Positions 16,487 to 24,070 of a stretch of 25,669 nt of DNA are shown here, one piece after another. The translations under genes and the position numbers were made by a program. Source of the DNA: DASSWG01 sp035704905 (GTDB lineage: Bacteria > Bacteroidota > Bacteroidia > Flavobacteriales > Flavobacteriaceae). The DNA is taken from NCBI GenBank assembly GCA_035704905.1, contig DASSWN010000180.1:1-25669 (forward strand), read 5' to 3'. A model generated the notes under the pieces. The model was not told where the DNA came from. It was given only the letters and a program-made list of their open reading frames with translations, and ran no database searches. The first letter of the stretch is position 1. Every line of letters starts with the position of its first letter.

Positions 16487-17233
16487 ATGACAAAAGACAC
16501 TATCGATAAAAAAGATCAGGAATTGAAAAAGAAAGAGGAAATGATTCTTTTTCTTTCAAGTTCAGAAGAAAAGGAACACTTTCTTTCTAAAAGGAATAGG
16601 AAATTATTGATCGATCCGTTGAACGATGACAACCCGATTACCGTGCAGGTCTTGGGTATTTGTTCGGCCCTCGCGATCACTGTGCAACTGGAACCTGCAG
16701 TTGTTATGGGAATTGCCGTGATTGCGGTTATTGCTGCAAGTAATGTGATAATATCCTTTTTACGCAATCTAATTCCCATGCGAATTCGAATCATAGTACA
16801 GCTTGTTGTTATTGCTGCCTTGGTGGCTTTGGTCGATCAGGTTCTAAAGGCCTATGCTTATGATGTTAGCAAACAGCTTTCGGTTTTCGTGGGACTGATT
16901 ATCACCAACTGTATTGTGATGGGAAGATTGGAAGCTTTTGCAATGGCAAACCGTCCCTGGCGCTCATTTCTGGATGGAGTAGGAAACGGCGCCGGCTATG
17001 CGTTGTTGTTGGTGATCGTGGCTTTTGTCCGCGAGCTTTTTGGGTCGGGAAAACTTTTCGGTTTTGAAGTTTTGGGTCACAAAGGCGCGACTGAAGCAGC
17101 TTCTACTGGTTTATATGCCTTGGGATATCACGACAACGGATTTATGTTGCTGTCACCAATGGCCTTGATAATCGTGGGAATTATTATTTGGCTGCAACGG
17201 GCCAAAAACAGAAAACTGATTGAAGAAAACTAA
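16487..17233 (+). CDS. nqrD: Na+-translocating NADH:quinone reductase subunit D
   Basis: 248 residues with six membrane helices beginning near residue 56. NPITVQVLGICSALAIT and the second-half cysteine region TNCIVMGRLEAFAM match NqrD, which with NqrE holds an intramembrane iron-sulfur centre. The N-terminus is longer than usual: about 35 charged residues (MTKDTIDKKDQELKKKEE and on) precede the usual NRKLLIDPL start. An internal ATG at 16541, preceded by AAGAGGAA, is a possible true start (residue 19). The ATG at 16487 lies 2 bases after the nqrC stop, which supports coupling. Confidence 0.95.
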   Translation: MTKDTIDKKDQELKKKEEMILFLSSSEEKEHFLSKRNRKLLIDPLNDDNPITVQVLGICSALAITVQLEPAVVMGIAVIAVIAASNVIISFLRNLIPMRIRIIVQLVVIAALVALVDQVLKAYAYDVSKQLSVFVGLIITNCIVMGRLEAFAMANRPWRSFLDGVGNGAGYALLLVIVAFVRELFGSGKLFGFEVLGHKGATEAASTGLYALGYHDNGFMLLSPMALIIVGIIIWLQRAKNRKLIEEN

Positions 17234-17258
17234 AGCCTTCTAATCTAAAGAAACTATC

Positions 17259-17873
17259 ATGGAATATCTAAATTTATTTGTTAAAAGCGTTTTCATAGAA
17301 AATATGATTTTCGCTTATTTCTTGGGAATGTGCTCTTATTTGGCCGTTTCCAGAACCGTTAAAACAGCTGTTGGATTGGGGGCAGCGGTTATTTTTGTAC
17401 TTATTATAACGGTTCCGGTCAATTATTTGATGGACAAATATCTTCTTAGTCCCGGAGCTTTGGCTTGGCTTGGGCCGGAATATGCCACTATTGATCTAAG
17501 TTTTTTAAGCTTGATTATGTTTATAGCCGTCATCGCCGCAATGGTACAATTGGTCGAGATGGTTGTTGAAAAATTTTCACCGGCTTTATATGGTTCATTA
17601 GGAATTTTTCTTCCGTTAATTGCCGTAAACTGTTCCATTTTGGGAGGTTCACTATTTATGCAACAAAAAGCTTTTTCCGGGGTCGATTTCGCAGTGGTGT
17701 ACGGGCTCGGAAGTGGGGTTGGTTGGTTTTTGGCTATTTTGGCAATTGCCGCCATTCGTGAAAAAATTGCTTATTCCAATGTTCCGGCTCCTTTGAAAGG
17801 CTTGGGAATTACTTTTATTCTTACCGGATTAATGGCAATCGGCTTTATGAGCTTTATGGGTATCAAATTATAA
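17259..17873 (+). CDS. nqrE: Na+-translocating NADH:quinone reductase subunit E
   Basis: 204 residues, six membrane helices, paralogous in fold to NqrD with inverted topology. FIENMIFAYFLGMCSYLAVS at the N-terminus and LIAVNCSILGG in the middle carry the two conserved cysteines that, with those of NqrD, ligate the membrane iron-sulfur centre. Normal length. It lies 25 bases after nqrD and 16 bases before nqrF. Confidence 0.97.
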   Translation: MEYLNLFVKSVFIENMIFAYFLGMCSYLAVSRTVKTAVGLGAAVIFVLIITVPVNYLMDKYLLSPGALAWLGPEYATIDLSFLSLIMFIAVIAAMVQLVEMVVEKFSPALYGSLGIFLPLIAVNCSILGGSLFMQQKAFSGVDFAVVYGLGSGVGWFLAILAIAAIREKIAYSNVPAPLKGLGITFILTGLMAIGFMSFMGIKL

Positions 17874-17889
17874 CACAAAGGAAGCTACA

Positions 17890-19188
17890 ATGGATATTTT
17901 ACAAATAATTATTATAGGTTTAATTGTCTTCTTGGGAATCATTTTGTTGCTGGTTGGAACACTTTTGTTCGCCAAAGCAAAACTTGTCCCCTCAGGACCA
18001 ATAACAATCAATATTAACGGTGAAAAGGATATCGTGGTAGGTTCTGGCTCCACGTTGCTTTCCACCCTTGGGGAAAACAAATTGTTTCTTCCTTCCGCTT
18101 GCGGGGGAGGCGGAACCTGCATCCAATGTAAATGTATCGTAAGTGAAGGTGGCGGAACAATTTTGCCCACAGAATCACCGCACTTCACGCGTACCGAAAT
18201 TGCCGATGGTTGGCGTTTGGGTTGTCAAGTGAAGGTGAAAACCGATATGAAAATCCAAATTCCTGAAGAAGTTTTTGGAATTAAAAAATGGCAAGCAACT
18301 GTTACACGAAACTGGAATGTGGCATCTTTTATTAAGGAATTTGTCATCGAGCTTCCAGAAGATATGGATTATCAGGCCGGTGGATATATTCAAATCGAAA
18401 TTCCAAAATGCCAAATTCCGTTCAAGGATATGGATATTTCCGCACACCCTGATGAACATCCGGGTGAAAAGGATAAATTCAAAGCGGAATGGGATAATTT
18501 CAAACTTTGGCCACTGGTCATGAAAAATGACGAAACGGTTGAAAGGGCATATTCAATGGCTTCTTATCCTGCGGAAGGAAGGGAAATTATGCTCAATGTT
18601 CGGATTGCCACTCCACCTTTCGATCGCGCCAAAAAGGGCTGGATGGATGTAAACCCGGGAATTGCTTCTTCCTATATTTTTGCCCAAAAACCGGGCGATA
18701 AAGTGGTGGTTTCAGGTCCTTATGGCGAATTCTATATCAATCATAGCGAAGCCGAAATGCTATACGTGGGCGGTGGCGCCGGAATGGCGCCCATGCGTTC
18801 CCACTTATACCAGTTGTTTCGTACTTTGAAAACCGGTCGTAAAGTTACCTTTTGGTATGGTGGCCGTTCAAAACGCGAACTGTTTTATATAGAACATTTC
18901 CGTGCTTTGGAAAGGGATTTTCCCAATTTCAAATTTTATTTGGCGCTTTCCGAACCGTTGGAAGAAGACAATTGGAAGGTGAAAGATGGAATCGATGGCG
19001 AAGGAGATGGTTTTGTCGGGTTTATTCACCAAGTGGTGATCGATAATTATTTGAGCCTACATGAAGAACCGGAAGAAATCGAATTGTATTTCTGTGGCCC
19101 GCCATTGATGAACAAAGCGGTTCAGAAAATGGGGGAAGACTTCGGTATTCCTGATGAAAATATCCGTTTTGATGATTTTGGCGGCTAA
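17890..19188 (+). CDS. nqrF: Na+-translocating NADH:quinone reductase subunit F
   Basis: 432 residues; the NADH-oxidising entry subunit. One N-terminal membrane helix (about 4-27), then a 2Fe-2S ferredoxin domain with C71, C77, C80 and C112 as ligands in SACGGGGTCIQC and LGCQVK, then a ferredoxin-reductase FAD domain with RAYSMASYP and GPYGEF, and the NADH domain with GGGAGMAPMRSH. The C-terminus FCGPPLMNKAV and DDFGG are typical. Last gene of the operon, followed by a strong terminator 12 bases after the stop. Confidence 0.98.
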   Translation: MDILQIIIIGLIVFLGIILLLVGTLLFAKAKLVPSGPITININGEKDIVVGSGSTLLSTLGENKLFLPSACGGGGTCIQCKCIVSEGGGTILPTESPHFTRTEIADGWRLGCQVKVKTDMKIQIPEEVFGIKKWQATVTRNWNVASFIKEFVIELPEDMDYQAGGYIQIEIPKCQIPFKDMDISAHPDEHPGEKDKFKAEWDNFKLWPLVMKNDETVERAYSMASYPAEGREIMLNVRIATPPFDRAKKGWMDVNPGIASSYIFAQKPGDKVVVSGPYGEFYINHSEAEMLYVGGGAGMAPMRSHLYQLFRTLKTGRKVTFWYGGRSKRELFYIEHFRALERDFPNFKFYLALSEPLEEDNWKVKDGIDGEGDGFVGFIHQVVIDNYLSLHEEPEEIELYFCGPPLMNKAVQKMGEDFGIPDENIRFDDFGG

Positions 19189-19200
19189 TGCACGATAATC

Positions 19201-19229
19201 AAAACCCGAATTTGCGTTCGGGTTTTTTT
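19201..19229 (+). terminator. Intrinsic terminator after nqrF
   Basis: AAAACCCGAA (19201-19210) pairs perfectly with TTCGGGTTTT (19217-19226) around a 6-base loop, in a run of seven T's (19223-19229). It ends only 10 bases before the next ATG, so that gene must be reached by read-through or by a promoter inside nqrF. Confidence 0.9.
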
Positions 19230-19239
19230 AGCTTGAACA

Positions 19240-19596
19240 ATGGCGGAATTGAACAAACAAGAATTGCACAATTTGGCGATGCATGTCGTAGGAAAGGATT
19301 TGGAAGAGCAAGGTTACGAATTTTTGGGGGTGAACAGCAAGTTGAAAAAAGACCCGCAGTTTGTGGCTTTGAAGAATAAAAAACTTCATTTTGTGATTGT
19401 GCGCGCCATTGCCTATCCCGATGATCCCTCGGACTTCGATGTGTTCCTTATGCAAAATATCAAGCAGCATGCGCACAAATTCAAAGCCCGTACCTTTTAT
19501 GCCGGTGTCGGCTTGGCAAATTCTGAAGATTACAATAAACCGGTGGATTTAAATAGCGATTATGTTGTCAATTACAAAGGTTTGCAAGAAATATAA
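19240..19596 (+). CDS. Small conserved protein of unknown function, nqr-apbE linked
   Basis: 118 residues, soluble, no signal peptide, no cysteine cluster and none of the NqrF cofactor motifs. Motifs visible are NLAMHVVGKDLE, FLGVNSKLKKDPQFVALK, HFVIVRAIAYPDDP and AGVGLANSEDYNKPVDLN. I recall close relatives in other Flavobacteriaceae at the same place, often labelled as a subunit F of the Na+ pump; that label looks like an error carried over from the neighbour. The pattern of short strands and helices suggests a small alpha/beta domain. It lies between the nqr terminator and apbE and overlaps apbE by 35 bases, so the two are probably coupled. A role in Nqr maturation is inference from position. 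Confidence 0.75.
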   Translation: MAELNKQELHNLAMHVVGKDLEEQGYEFLGVNSKLKKDPQFVALKNKKLHFVIVRAIAYPDDPSDFDVFLMQNIKQHAHKFKARTFYAGVGLANSEDYNKPVDLNSDYVVNYKGLQEI

Positions 19597-20599
19597 ACTT
19601 GTACTTTTTGCAGTTTCCTGTTTTTTGGTGATTTCCTGCGGAAAGAATCTTCCGGAAGAAAAAATTCTTGCCGGAAGGGCTTTGGGAACCACCTATCAGA
19701 TTAAATATTTTTCCGAAAATGATTTGAACTTGAAAAGTGGTGTCGATTCTATTTTTCAAGCGATCAACAAATCAATGAGCACCTATTCCCCCGATTCGGA
19801 TATTTCAAAAATAAATAAAGGTGATTCGCTTTTAGTGGTCGATGATATGTTTGTGGAAGTTTTTAAAACCTCAAAAATTATTTTCGAAAAAAGTGACGGT
19901 TATTTTGATCCCACAGTCGGAAATTTGGTCAATTTTTATGGATTTGGTCCTGATAAATTTACTTTGAAAATTGATAGTGCCAATATTGATTCGCTGATGC
20001 AATATGTTGGCTTCGATAAAGTGAAACTAACCCCAAATCATACTATCAGAAAATCGGATACGGCGGTTTATATCGATTTCAACGCCATTGCAAAAGGTTT
20101 TTCTGTGGATAGGTTGGCGGCTTATTTGCAACAAAACGGTGTGGAAAACTATTTGGTGGAAGTTGGTGGTGAACTCGTCGCTCATGGAAAAAACCTAAGC
20201 AACCACGATGCTTGGAAAGTTGGGATCGATGATCCAAAACAAACCTCGGGGAAGCGCACCCTGGCAACTGTGATTGAATTAAAAAACCATGGAATGGCTA
20301 CTTCGGGGAATTATCGAAAATTCCGTGTGGACAGCGCAACGGGTGAAAAATATATGCATACCATAAATCCATTGACGGGTTATCCCGCTCGTAACTCAGT
20401 GTTGAGCGCAAGCGTTTTGGCCAAAAATTGCATGCTCGCGGATGGATATGCAACCACTTTTATGGCTCTGGGTTTGGAGAAGTCCAAAGAATTATTGAAA
20501 ACCCTTCCTGATATTGATGCCTATTTGATTTATGCGGAAAAAGACAGTATTGGAACTTTTATGACCGAAGGCTTTAAAAGACAATTGGTTGAAGGATAG
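19562..20599 (+). CDS. apbE: FAD:protein FMN transferase (ApbE), lipoprotein
   Basis: 345 residues. ApbE takes FMN from FAD and links it to threonine in target flavoproteins; NqrB and NqrC next door are the obvious substrates. The N-terminus is a lipoprotein signal with lipobox LVISC (C26), placing it on the periplasmic side of a membrane. Family motifs are GTTYQIKYF, MSTYSPDSDISKIN, DPTVGNLVNFYGFGP, DFNAIAKGFSVDRLA, VEVGGEL, GMATSGNYRKF, HTINPLTGYP and MLADGYATTFMALG, the last carrying the Mg-binding aspartate and threonine. The ATG at 19562 lies inside the preceding gene (35-base overlap) but is the only start giving the complete signal peptide. The gene ends 8 bases from the convergent methyltransferase. 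Confidence 0.95.
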   Translation: MLSITKVCKKYKLVLFAVSCFLVISCGKNLPEEKILAGRALGTTYQIKYFSENDLNLKSGVDSIFQAINKSMSTYSPDSDISKINKGDSLLVVDDMFVEVFKTSKIIFEKSDGYFDPTVGNLVNFYGFGPDKFTLKIDSANIDSLMQYVGFDKVKLTPNHTIRKSDTAVYIDFNAIAKGFSVDRLAAYLQQNGVENYLVEVGGELVAHGKNLSNHDAWKVGIDDPKQTSGKRTLATVIELKNHGMATSGNYRKFRVDSATGEKYMHTINPLTGYPARNSVLSASVLAKNCMLADGYATTFMALGLEKSKELLKTLPDIDAYLIYAEKDSIGTFMTEGFKRQLVEG

Positions 20600-20607
20600 T
20601 TCAAAAC

Positions 20608-21381
20608 TTATTCACTGATTTTTTTACAGACGGGAATAATTTCGCCTTTTGCCAACCTAAATTTTTCAATTTCCGTTCCGGAAAGTTTTTTCGTGTAATT
20701 TTCCTCTTCGACCAAAAACCCCACTTTTCTCAGTTTATCGAAATAATCCAATCCATAAACTCGAACATGGTCGTACTGGCCAAAAATCTTTGCGCGTTCT
20801 TTGGTATCGGTGATGGAGTTGTCTTCAAATGTTTCCTTTCGCGATAAGTCTTGCGGTATTTGCAAAATTGCCATTCCACCTGGTTTCAGCACCCGAAAAA
20901 TTTCTTCCATAGCCTTTTTGTCATCCGTGATATGTTCCAAAACATGGTTGCAGAAAATTATATCATAGGTATTATTTTCAAAAGGAAGCTTGCAAATGTC
21001 GGCTTTCACATCAGCCAACGGAGAATTTAAATCGGTGGTGGTATAATCTAAATTCTTCATTTTTCGAAAGCGTTTATAAAAAGCTTGTTCCGGGGCAAAA
21101 TGAAGCATTGTATGTTTCGCAGTAAAAAAATCGGTTTCATTTTTCAAATAAAGCCATAACAACCTATGCCGTTCCAATGAAAGGGTAGAAGGGGAGAGGA
21201 CATTTTCACGCTGGTTTTCATACCCGTACGGAAGGAATTTTCGAAAAGATTTTCCGTCAATCGGATCGGTGTATTTCTTTCCCCGAAGCACAAATACAAG
21301 AAAAGGTCGCACCATATAGCTCAACCGGATTAGAACCGGTCTGGGAACATGATTTAAAAGATATTTGATTGCTGATTTCAA
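20608..21381 (-). CDS. Class I SAM-dependent methyltransferase (Methyltransf_11 type)
   Basis: 257 residues. The Rossmann methyltransferase core is seen at about 90-185: LHFAPEQAF in place of the usual glycine-rich motif I, DLNSPLADVKADICKLPFENNTYDIIFCNHVLEHITD, then VLKPGGMAILQIP. The first 60 residues are basic and hydrophobic (VPRPVLIRLSYMVRPFLVFVLRG) and may associate with the membrane. The substrate cannot be told from sequence; relatives act in sugar, quinone or lipid modification. The start codon is TTG at 21381; no ATG lies between it and an in-frame stop inside the upstream hairpin. The next methionine is residue 23. No promoter box is seen, so it may be read from map. Confidence 0.85.
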   Translation of the reverse strand: MKSAIKYLLNHVPRPVLIRLSYMVRPFLVFVLRGKKYTDPIDGKSFRKFLPYGYENQRENVLSPSTLSLERHRLLWLYLKNETDFFTAKHTMLHFAPEQAFYKRFRKMKNLDYTTTDLNSPLADVKADICKLPFENNTYDIIFCNHVLEHITDDKKAMEEIFRVLKPGGMAILQIPQDLSRKETFEDNSITDTKERAKIFGQYDHVRVYGLDYFDKLRKVGFLVEEENYTKKLSGTEIEKFRLAKGEIIPVCKKISE

Positions 21382-21393
21382 TAGTGTGATCTT

Positions 21394-21426
21394 AACCCTT
21401 TCGGGGATTCAAACCCCGAAAGGGTT
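21394..21426. repeat. Perfect intergenic hairpin, copy C (map / methyltransferase)
   Basis: AACCCTTTCGGGG (21394-21406) is the exact reverse complement of CCCCGAAAGGGTT (21414-21426), with loop ATTCAAA. A 13-bp stem without a T-run on either strand, so it is not a classical terminator. Nearly the same 33 bases occur at 9112-9144, where the third stem pair is G-C instead of C-G on both arms. Confidence 0.85.
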
Positions 21427-21469
21427 GTGGATAATACGGAAATAAGATTTATTCGTGCATTTGCGGGAG

Positions 21470-22276
21470 TTATAGTTTTCGAAACTCATCTTCCTCATCA
21501 CTTTTAATTCCGAGTGCTTCATAGATGTAGTCAAAAGTTGAAAGAAGTTGGGGCTTTCCGTCAATTAAAGCCACATCATGTTCAAAATGTGCACTTGGTT
21601 TCCCATCCCTCGTGACAATCGTCCAACCGTCCTTTAGTTGCTGAATATTTTTTGTGCCCAGATTAATCATAGGCTCGATCGCGACCACCATTCCTTCAAT
21701 GAATTTTTTTCCCTGGCCTCGTTTGCCATAATTTGGCATTTCTGGATCTTCGTGCATTTTCTTTCCCAAACCATGACCAACCAACTCCCGAACCACACCA
21801 TATCCGTGTTTTTCAGTATAGCGCTGGATGGCAAAACCAACATCGCCCACCCGGTTTCCAATCTTGAATTCACGAATGCCGATATATAAAGATTCTTTGG
21901 TGATGCGGAGCAATTTTTTGGTTTCCCGATCCACATCGCCAATTTCAAAGGTGTAGGCATGATCACCGTAAAATCCATTCTTTTTTGCACCGCAATCGAT
22001 CGCCACAATGTCGCCGTCTTCCAGTTCCTTATCGGTGGGCAATCCGTGAACAACAGCTTCGTTCACGCTTGTCAATAAAGTCGAGGGGCAACCGTAAAGT
22101 CCTAAAAATCCCGGTTCGGCACCATGATCGCGGATAAATTCTTCAGCAAGCTTGTCCAAATGTTTTGTACTGACACCGGCTTTGGTTTCTTTTGCGAGCA
22201 TTCCCAAAGTTTTTGAAACGATTAAAGCACTTTCACGCATGAGTTCAATTTCTTCAGGGGATTTTGTTTGTATCAT
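21470..22276 (-). CDS. map: Methionine aminopeptidase, type I
   Basis: Removes the initiator methionine from new proteins, in the cytoplasm, with two metal ions. The 268-residue protein has all five metal ligands: D94 and D105 in IDCGAKKNGFYGDHA, H168 in VGHGLG, E201 in AIEPMIN, and E232 in HFEHDVAL, matching E. coli D97, D108, H171, E204 and E235. An in-frame ATG at 22321 would add 15 residues, but a -7 box at 22319-22326 overlaps it; the ATG at 22276 gives the usual MIQTKSPEEI start. The C-terminus has a short acidic tail (SDEEDEF). The methyltransferase follows after 88 bases that hold the hairpin repeat. Confidence 0.97.
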   Translation of the reverse strand: MIQTKSPEEIELMRESALIVSKTLGMLAKETKAGVSTKHLDKLAEEFIRDHGAEPGFLGLYGCPSTLLTSVNEAVVHGLPTDKELEDGDIVAIDCGAKKNGFYGDHAYTFEIGDVDRETKKLLRITKESLYIGIREFKIGNRVGDVGFAIQRYTEKHGYGVVRELVGHGLGKKMHEDPEMPNYGKRGQGKKFIEGMVVAIEPMINLGTKNIQQLKDGWTIVTRDGKPSAHFEHDVALIDGKPQLLSTFDYIYEALGIKSDEEDEFRKL

Positions 22277-22318
22277 AAATTTTGAAAAGCTATGTGAAGG
22301 ATAATTTTTAAGATGCCG

Positions 22319-22326
22319 CAAATTTA
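22319..22326 (-). promoter_or_regulatory. -7 box of map
   Basis: The minus strand reads TAAATTTG, an exact TAnnTTTG match, 43 bases upstream of the ATG at 22276. The nearest TTG is only 12 bases upstream of it, too close for a usual -33. Confidence 0.6.
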
Positions 22327-22374
22327 AAGAATTTTAGTCAATTCATTTTTTTCAGGCAGTTTTAAAGTTGAAAC

Positions 22375-22404
22375 AAAAAAAAGCTACGTAAAAAAACGTA
22401 GCTT
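22375..22404 (-). terminator. Intrinsic terminator of the ferritin-like operon
   Basis: AAGCTACGT (22381-22389) pairs perfectly with ACGTAGCTT (22396-22404) around six A's. On the minus strand a T-run (22380-22375) follows. It lies 27 bases after the stop of the last ferritin-like gene. Confidence 0.88.
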
Positions 22405-22430
22405 CAAAAAAAGGAGGGAACAATTTATGT

Positions 22431-23240
22431 TTATACAATGAACAAACCTGCGATAGCATTTACCTCGGGCATGGTAAGCGGTTCGTCGAATGCAGCGGTG
22501 ACGGCATCATCGCCACCCACATTGCCAAACATTCCGGAAAGGTTGACCCCACCTTGAACAGTATTTTGTTCCCCGGCATAAATTGCAGAGAAACTGGAAG
22601 GCAAGGTGTTTTCATTCTTCACGATCCATCCTTTTTCACCGCGCATGCGCCTAACTTGCGATGCATGTCGTGCTTCAATGGAATGGATTTGAAGGGCGTA
22701 TGTCAACAAAGTATTGTCGTTGGCCAAAGCACCTGCTTGTCCTTTGTAGGCCCTTACACCTGTATCTTCAAAGCCTTGGGCCAAGGCCATAAATGTTTGA
22801 TAATTTGTGAAAGTATCCAACGTACCACCCGCTGTGAAATCAAACTCTGGCGAACCGGTGTCACCGCCCATACTGCCCACGGCAGCTACCAAGAAATCGA
22901 CGTGAGATGATTCGTGGTCGGCAATTAACTGAAATACGTCTTGGTCTTCCGCGGCAATTACACCTGAGTCAAGTCCCATTTGGTAAAAATCGCGCTCCAA
23001 ATATTCCAGGGTCAATGCAAATCGCAATACTTCAAGCGGACTGGCTTGCATTGCGGAGGAACCCATCGCAGCTGTCGCGGCCGAAGCTTTTGGGCTTAAC
23101 GAGGCCAAACCGAAAGGAATGGAAGCGAGTGCGACATCCTTTCCAATGTTTTTCATTTTTGTAAATGATGCCCGTCTGGAACCTTTGCTGTAAAGCAATT
23201 CCTTGTCAGAAAGTGTTTCTAATATTTTTATAAAATTCAT
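22431..23240 (-). CDS. Exported ferritin-like domain protein
   Basis: 269 residues with a Ferritin_2-type four-helix bundle (PF13668; often called desiccation-related). Expected metal ligands are E79 (LTLEYLE), H109-E110 and H113 (DHESSHVDF), E158 (FEDTGV), and E189 and H192 (SIEARH). The N-terminus holds SRR (21-23) before a moderately hydrophobic segment that ends ASLSPKASA, resembling a weak Tat signal; the R-R-x-x-F pattern departs from SRRxFLK. There is no lipobox. The C-terminal third (about 200-269) has no metal motif. The gene is 29 bases downstream of a second ferritin-like gene on the same strand and ends at a terminator. The family function is not firmly known; iron binding or redox protection is inferred from the ligands. 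Confidence 0.85.
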   Translation of the reverse strand: MNFIKILETLSDKELLYSKGSRRASFTKMKNIGKDVALASIPFGLASLSPKASAATAAMGSSAMQASPLEVLRFALTLEYLERDFYQMGLDSGVIAAEDQDVFQLIADHESSHVDFLVAAVGSMGGDTGSPEFDFTAGGTLDTFTNYQTFMALAQGFEDTGVRAYKGQAGALANDNTLLTYALQIHSIEARHASQVRRMRGEKGWIVKNENTLPSSFSAIYAGEQNTVQGGVNLSGMFGNVGGDDAVTAAFDEPLTMPEVNAIAGLFIV

Positions 23241-23269
23241 AATATGTATTTTTAAGATTAATGTTTTGT

Positions 23270-24040
23270 TTATGAAGTCGGCAAATTGTTGGCCGTAAAT
23301 TCCGTTGTGATAAAGCCGGTAGCTTTCACGGCGGAAAGGATTCCCGCCGGTGCGATCGCTTTATCATAGGCTTTGCCCGATCCGGCCAAATTGACAAGCA
23401 CATCCGGACTGGCAAAATTGATGGATCCTGGGTTCAATAAATTTCGTACTGCAGAGGCATGTCGAGCTTCCACCGAAACAATTTTTCCTGCCAAGGTCAA
23501 ATAAACCGCTCCCGTGGCATCACTGGCATCGATAAGACTTCCTGCGCCATTGTAGGCGGCAACTCCTGTGTCTTCAAGAATCACTGAGGTTTGGAGGACT
23601 GAATCCCTGTCTCCAAAATTTACTGAAGAAAAATCGAATTCAAGTTCCGGAAGCATAAGTTCACTGCTCACCGCCGCGCTAATTGCGGTTTTGAAGAAAT
23701 CTCGGTGAATTGTTTCATGCTCATATAAGTCTTCCAAAATTTGTTTTTCTTCGGCATCTGCATTTTGCCAATAACTACCGTTCACTACTTGTTTATAAAA
23801 TGCGGCTTCCAATTGTTCCAAGGCATAGGCATAATTCAATATACCGAGATTGCCGCTACCCAAATCGAATATTTCGGTGTCCGGTGGACCAGAATTGTCG
23901 TCGTCATCGCTACAACCAGCCAATACCAAACTTCCTCCTACAACAGCAAGTCCGCTGTATTGCAGGAATTTTCTTCTACTTGTTTCTTGGGCAAACAAAT
24001 TGGCTTTTTCTATGCCCAAGCTTTCTTTCTTGTTTTTCAT
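23270..24040 (-). CDS. Tat-exported, probably surface-exposed ferritin-like lipoprotein
   Basis: 256 residues. A clear Tat motif SRRKFLQ (21-27), a hydrophobic stretch and lipobox LAGC with C43 make it a Tat lipoprotein. The residues after C43 are SDDDD, matching the lipoprotein export signal that sends Bacteroidota lipoproteins to the outer surface. The ferritin-like domain follows from about 60: E75 (YALEQLE), H108-E109 and H112 (YEHETIHRDFF), E156 (LEDTGV), E191 and H194 (VEARH). The Tat route suggests folding or metal loading before export. It is the first of the two ferritin-like genes, 240 bases downstream of the anti-sigma gene, with a candidate ECF promoter at 24071-24100. Confidence 0.9.
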   Translation of the reverse strand: MKNKKESLGIEKANLFAQETSRRKFLQYSGLAVVGGSLVLAGCSDDDDNSGPPDTEIFDLGSGNLGILNYAYALEQLEAAFYKQVVNGSYWQNADAEEKQILEDLYEHETIHRDFFKTAISAAVSSELMLPELEFDFSSVNFGDRDSVLQTSVILEDTGVAAYNGAGSLIDASDATGAVYLTLAGKIVSVEARHASAVRNLLNPGSINFASPDVLVNLAGSGKAYDKAIAPAGILSAVKATGFITTEFTANNLPTS

Positions 24041-24070
24041 AATGAATAAAATTTTGTTGATTTAATAAAA

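Noticed and set aside
19240..19596. Calling the small gene a second nqrF
   Set aside because: No 2Fe-2S cysteines, FAD or NADH motifs are present and the real nqrF ends just upstream.
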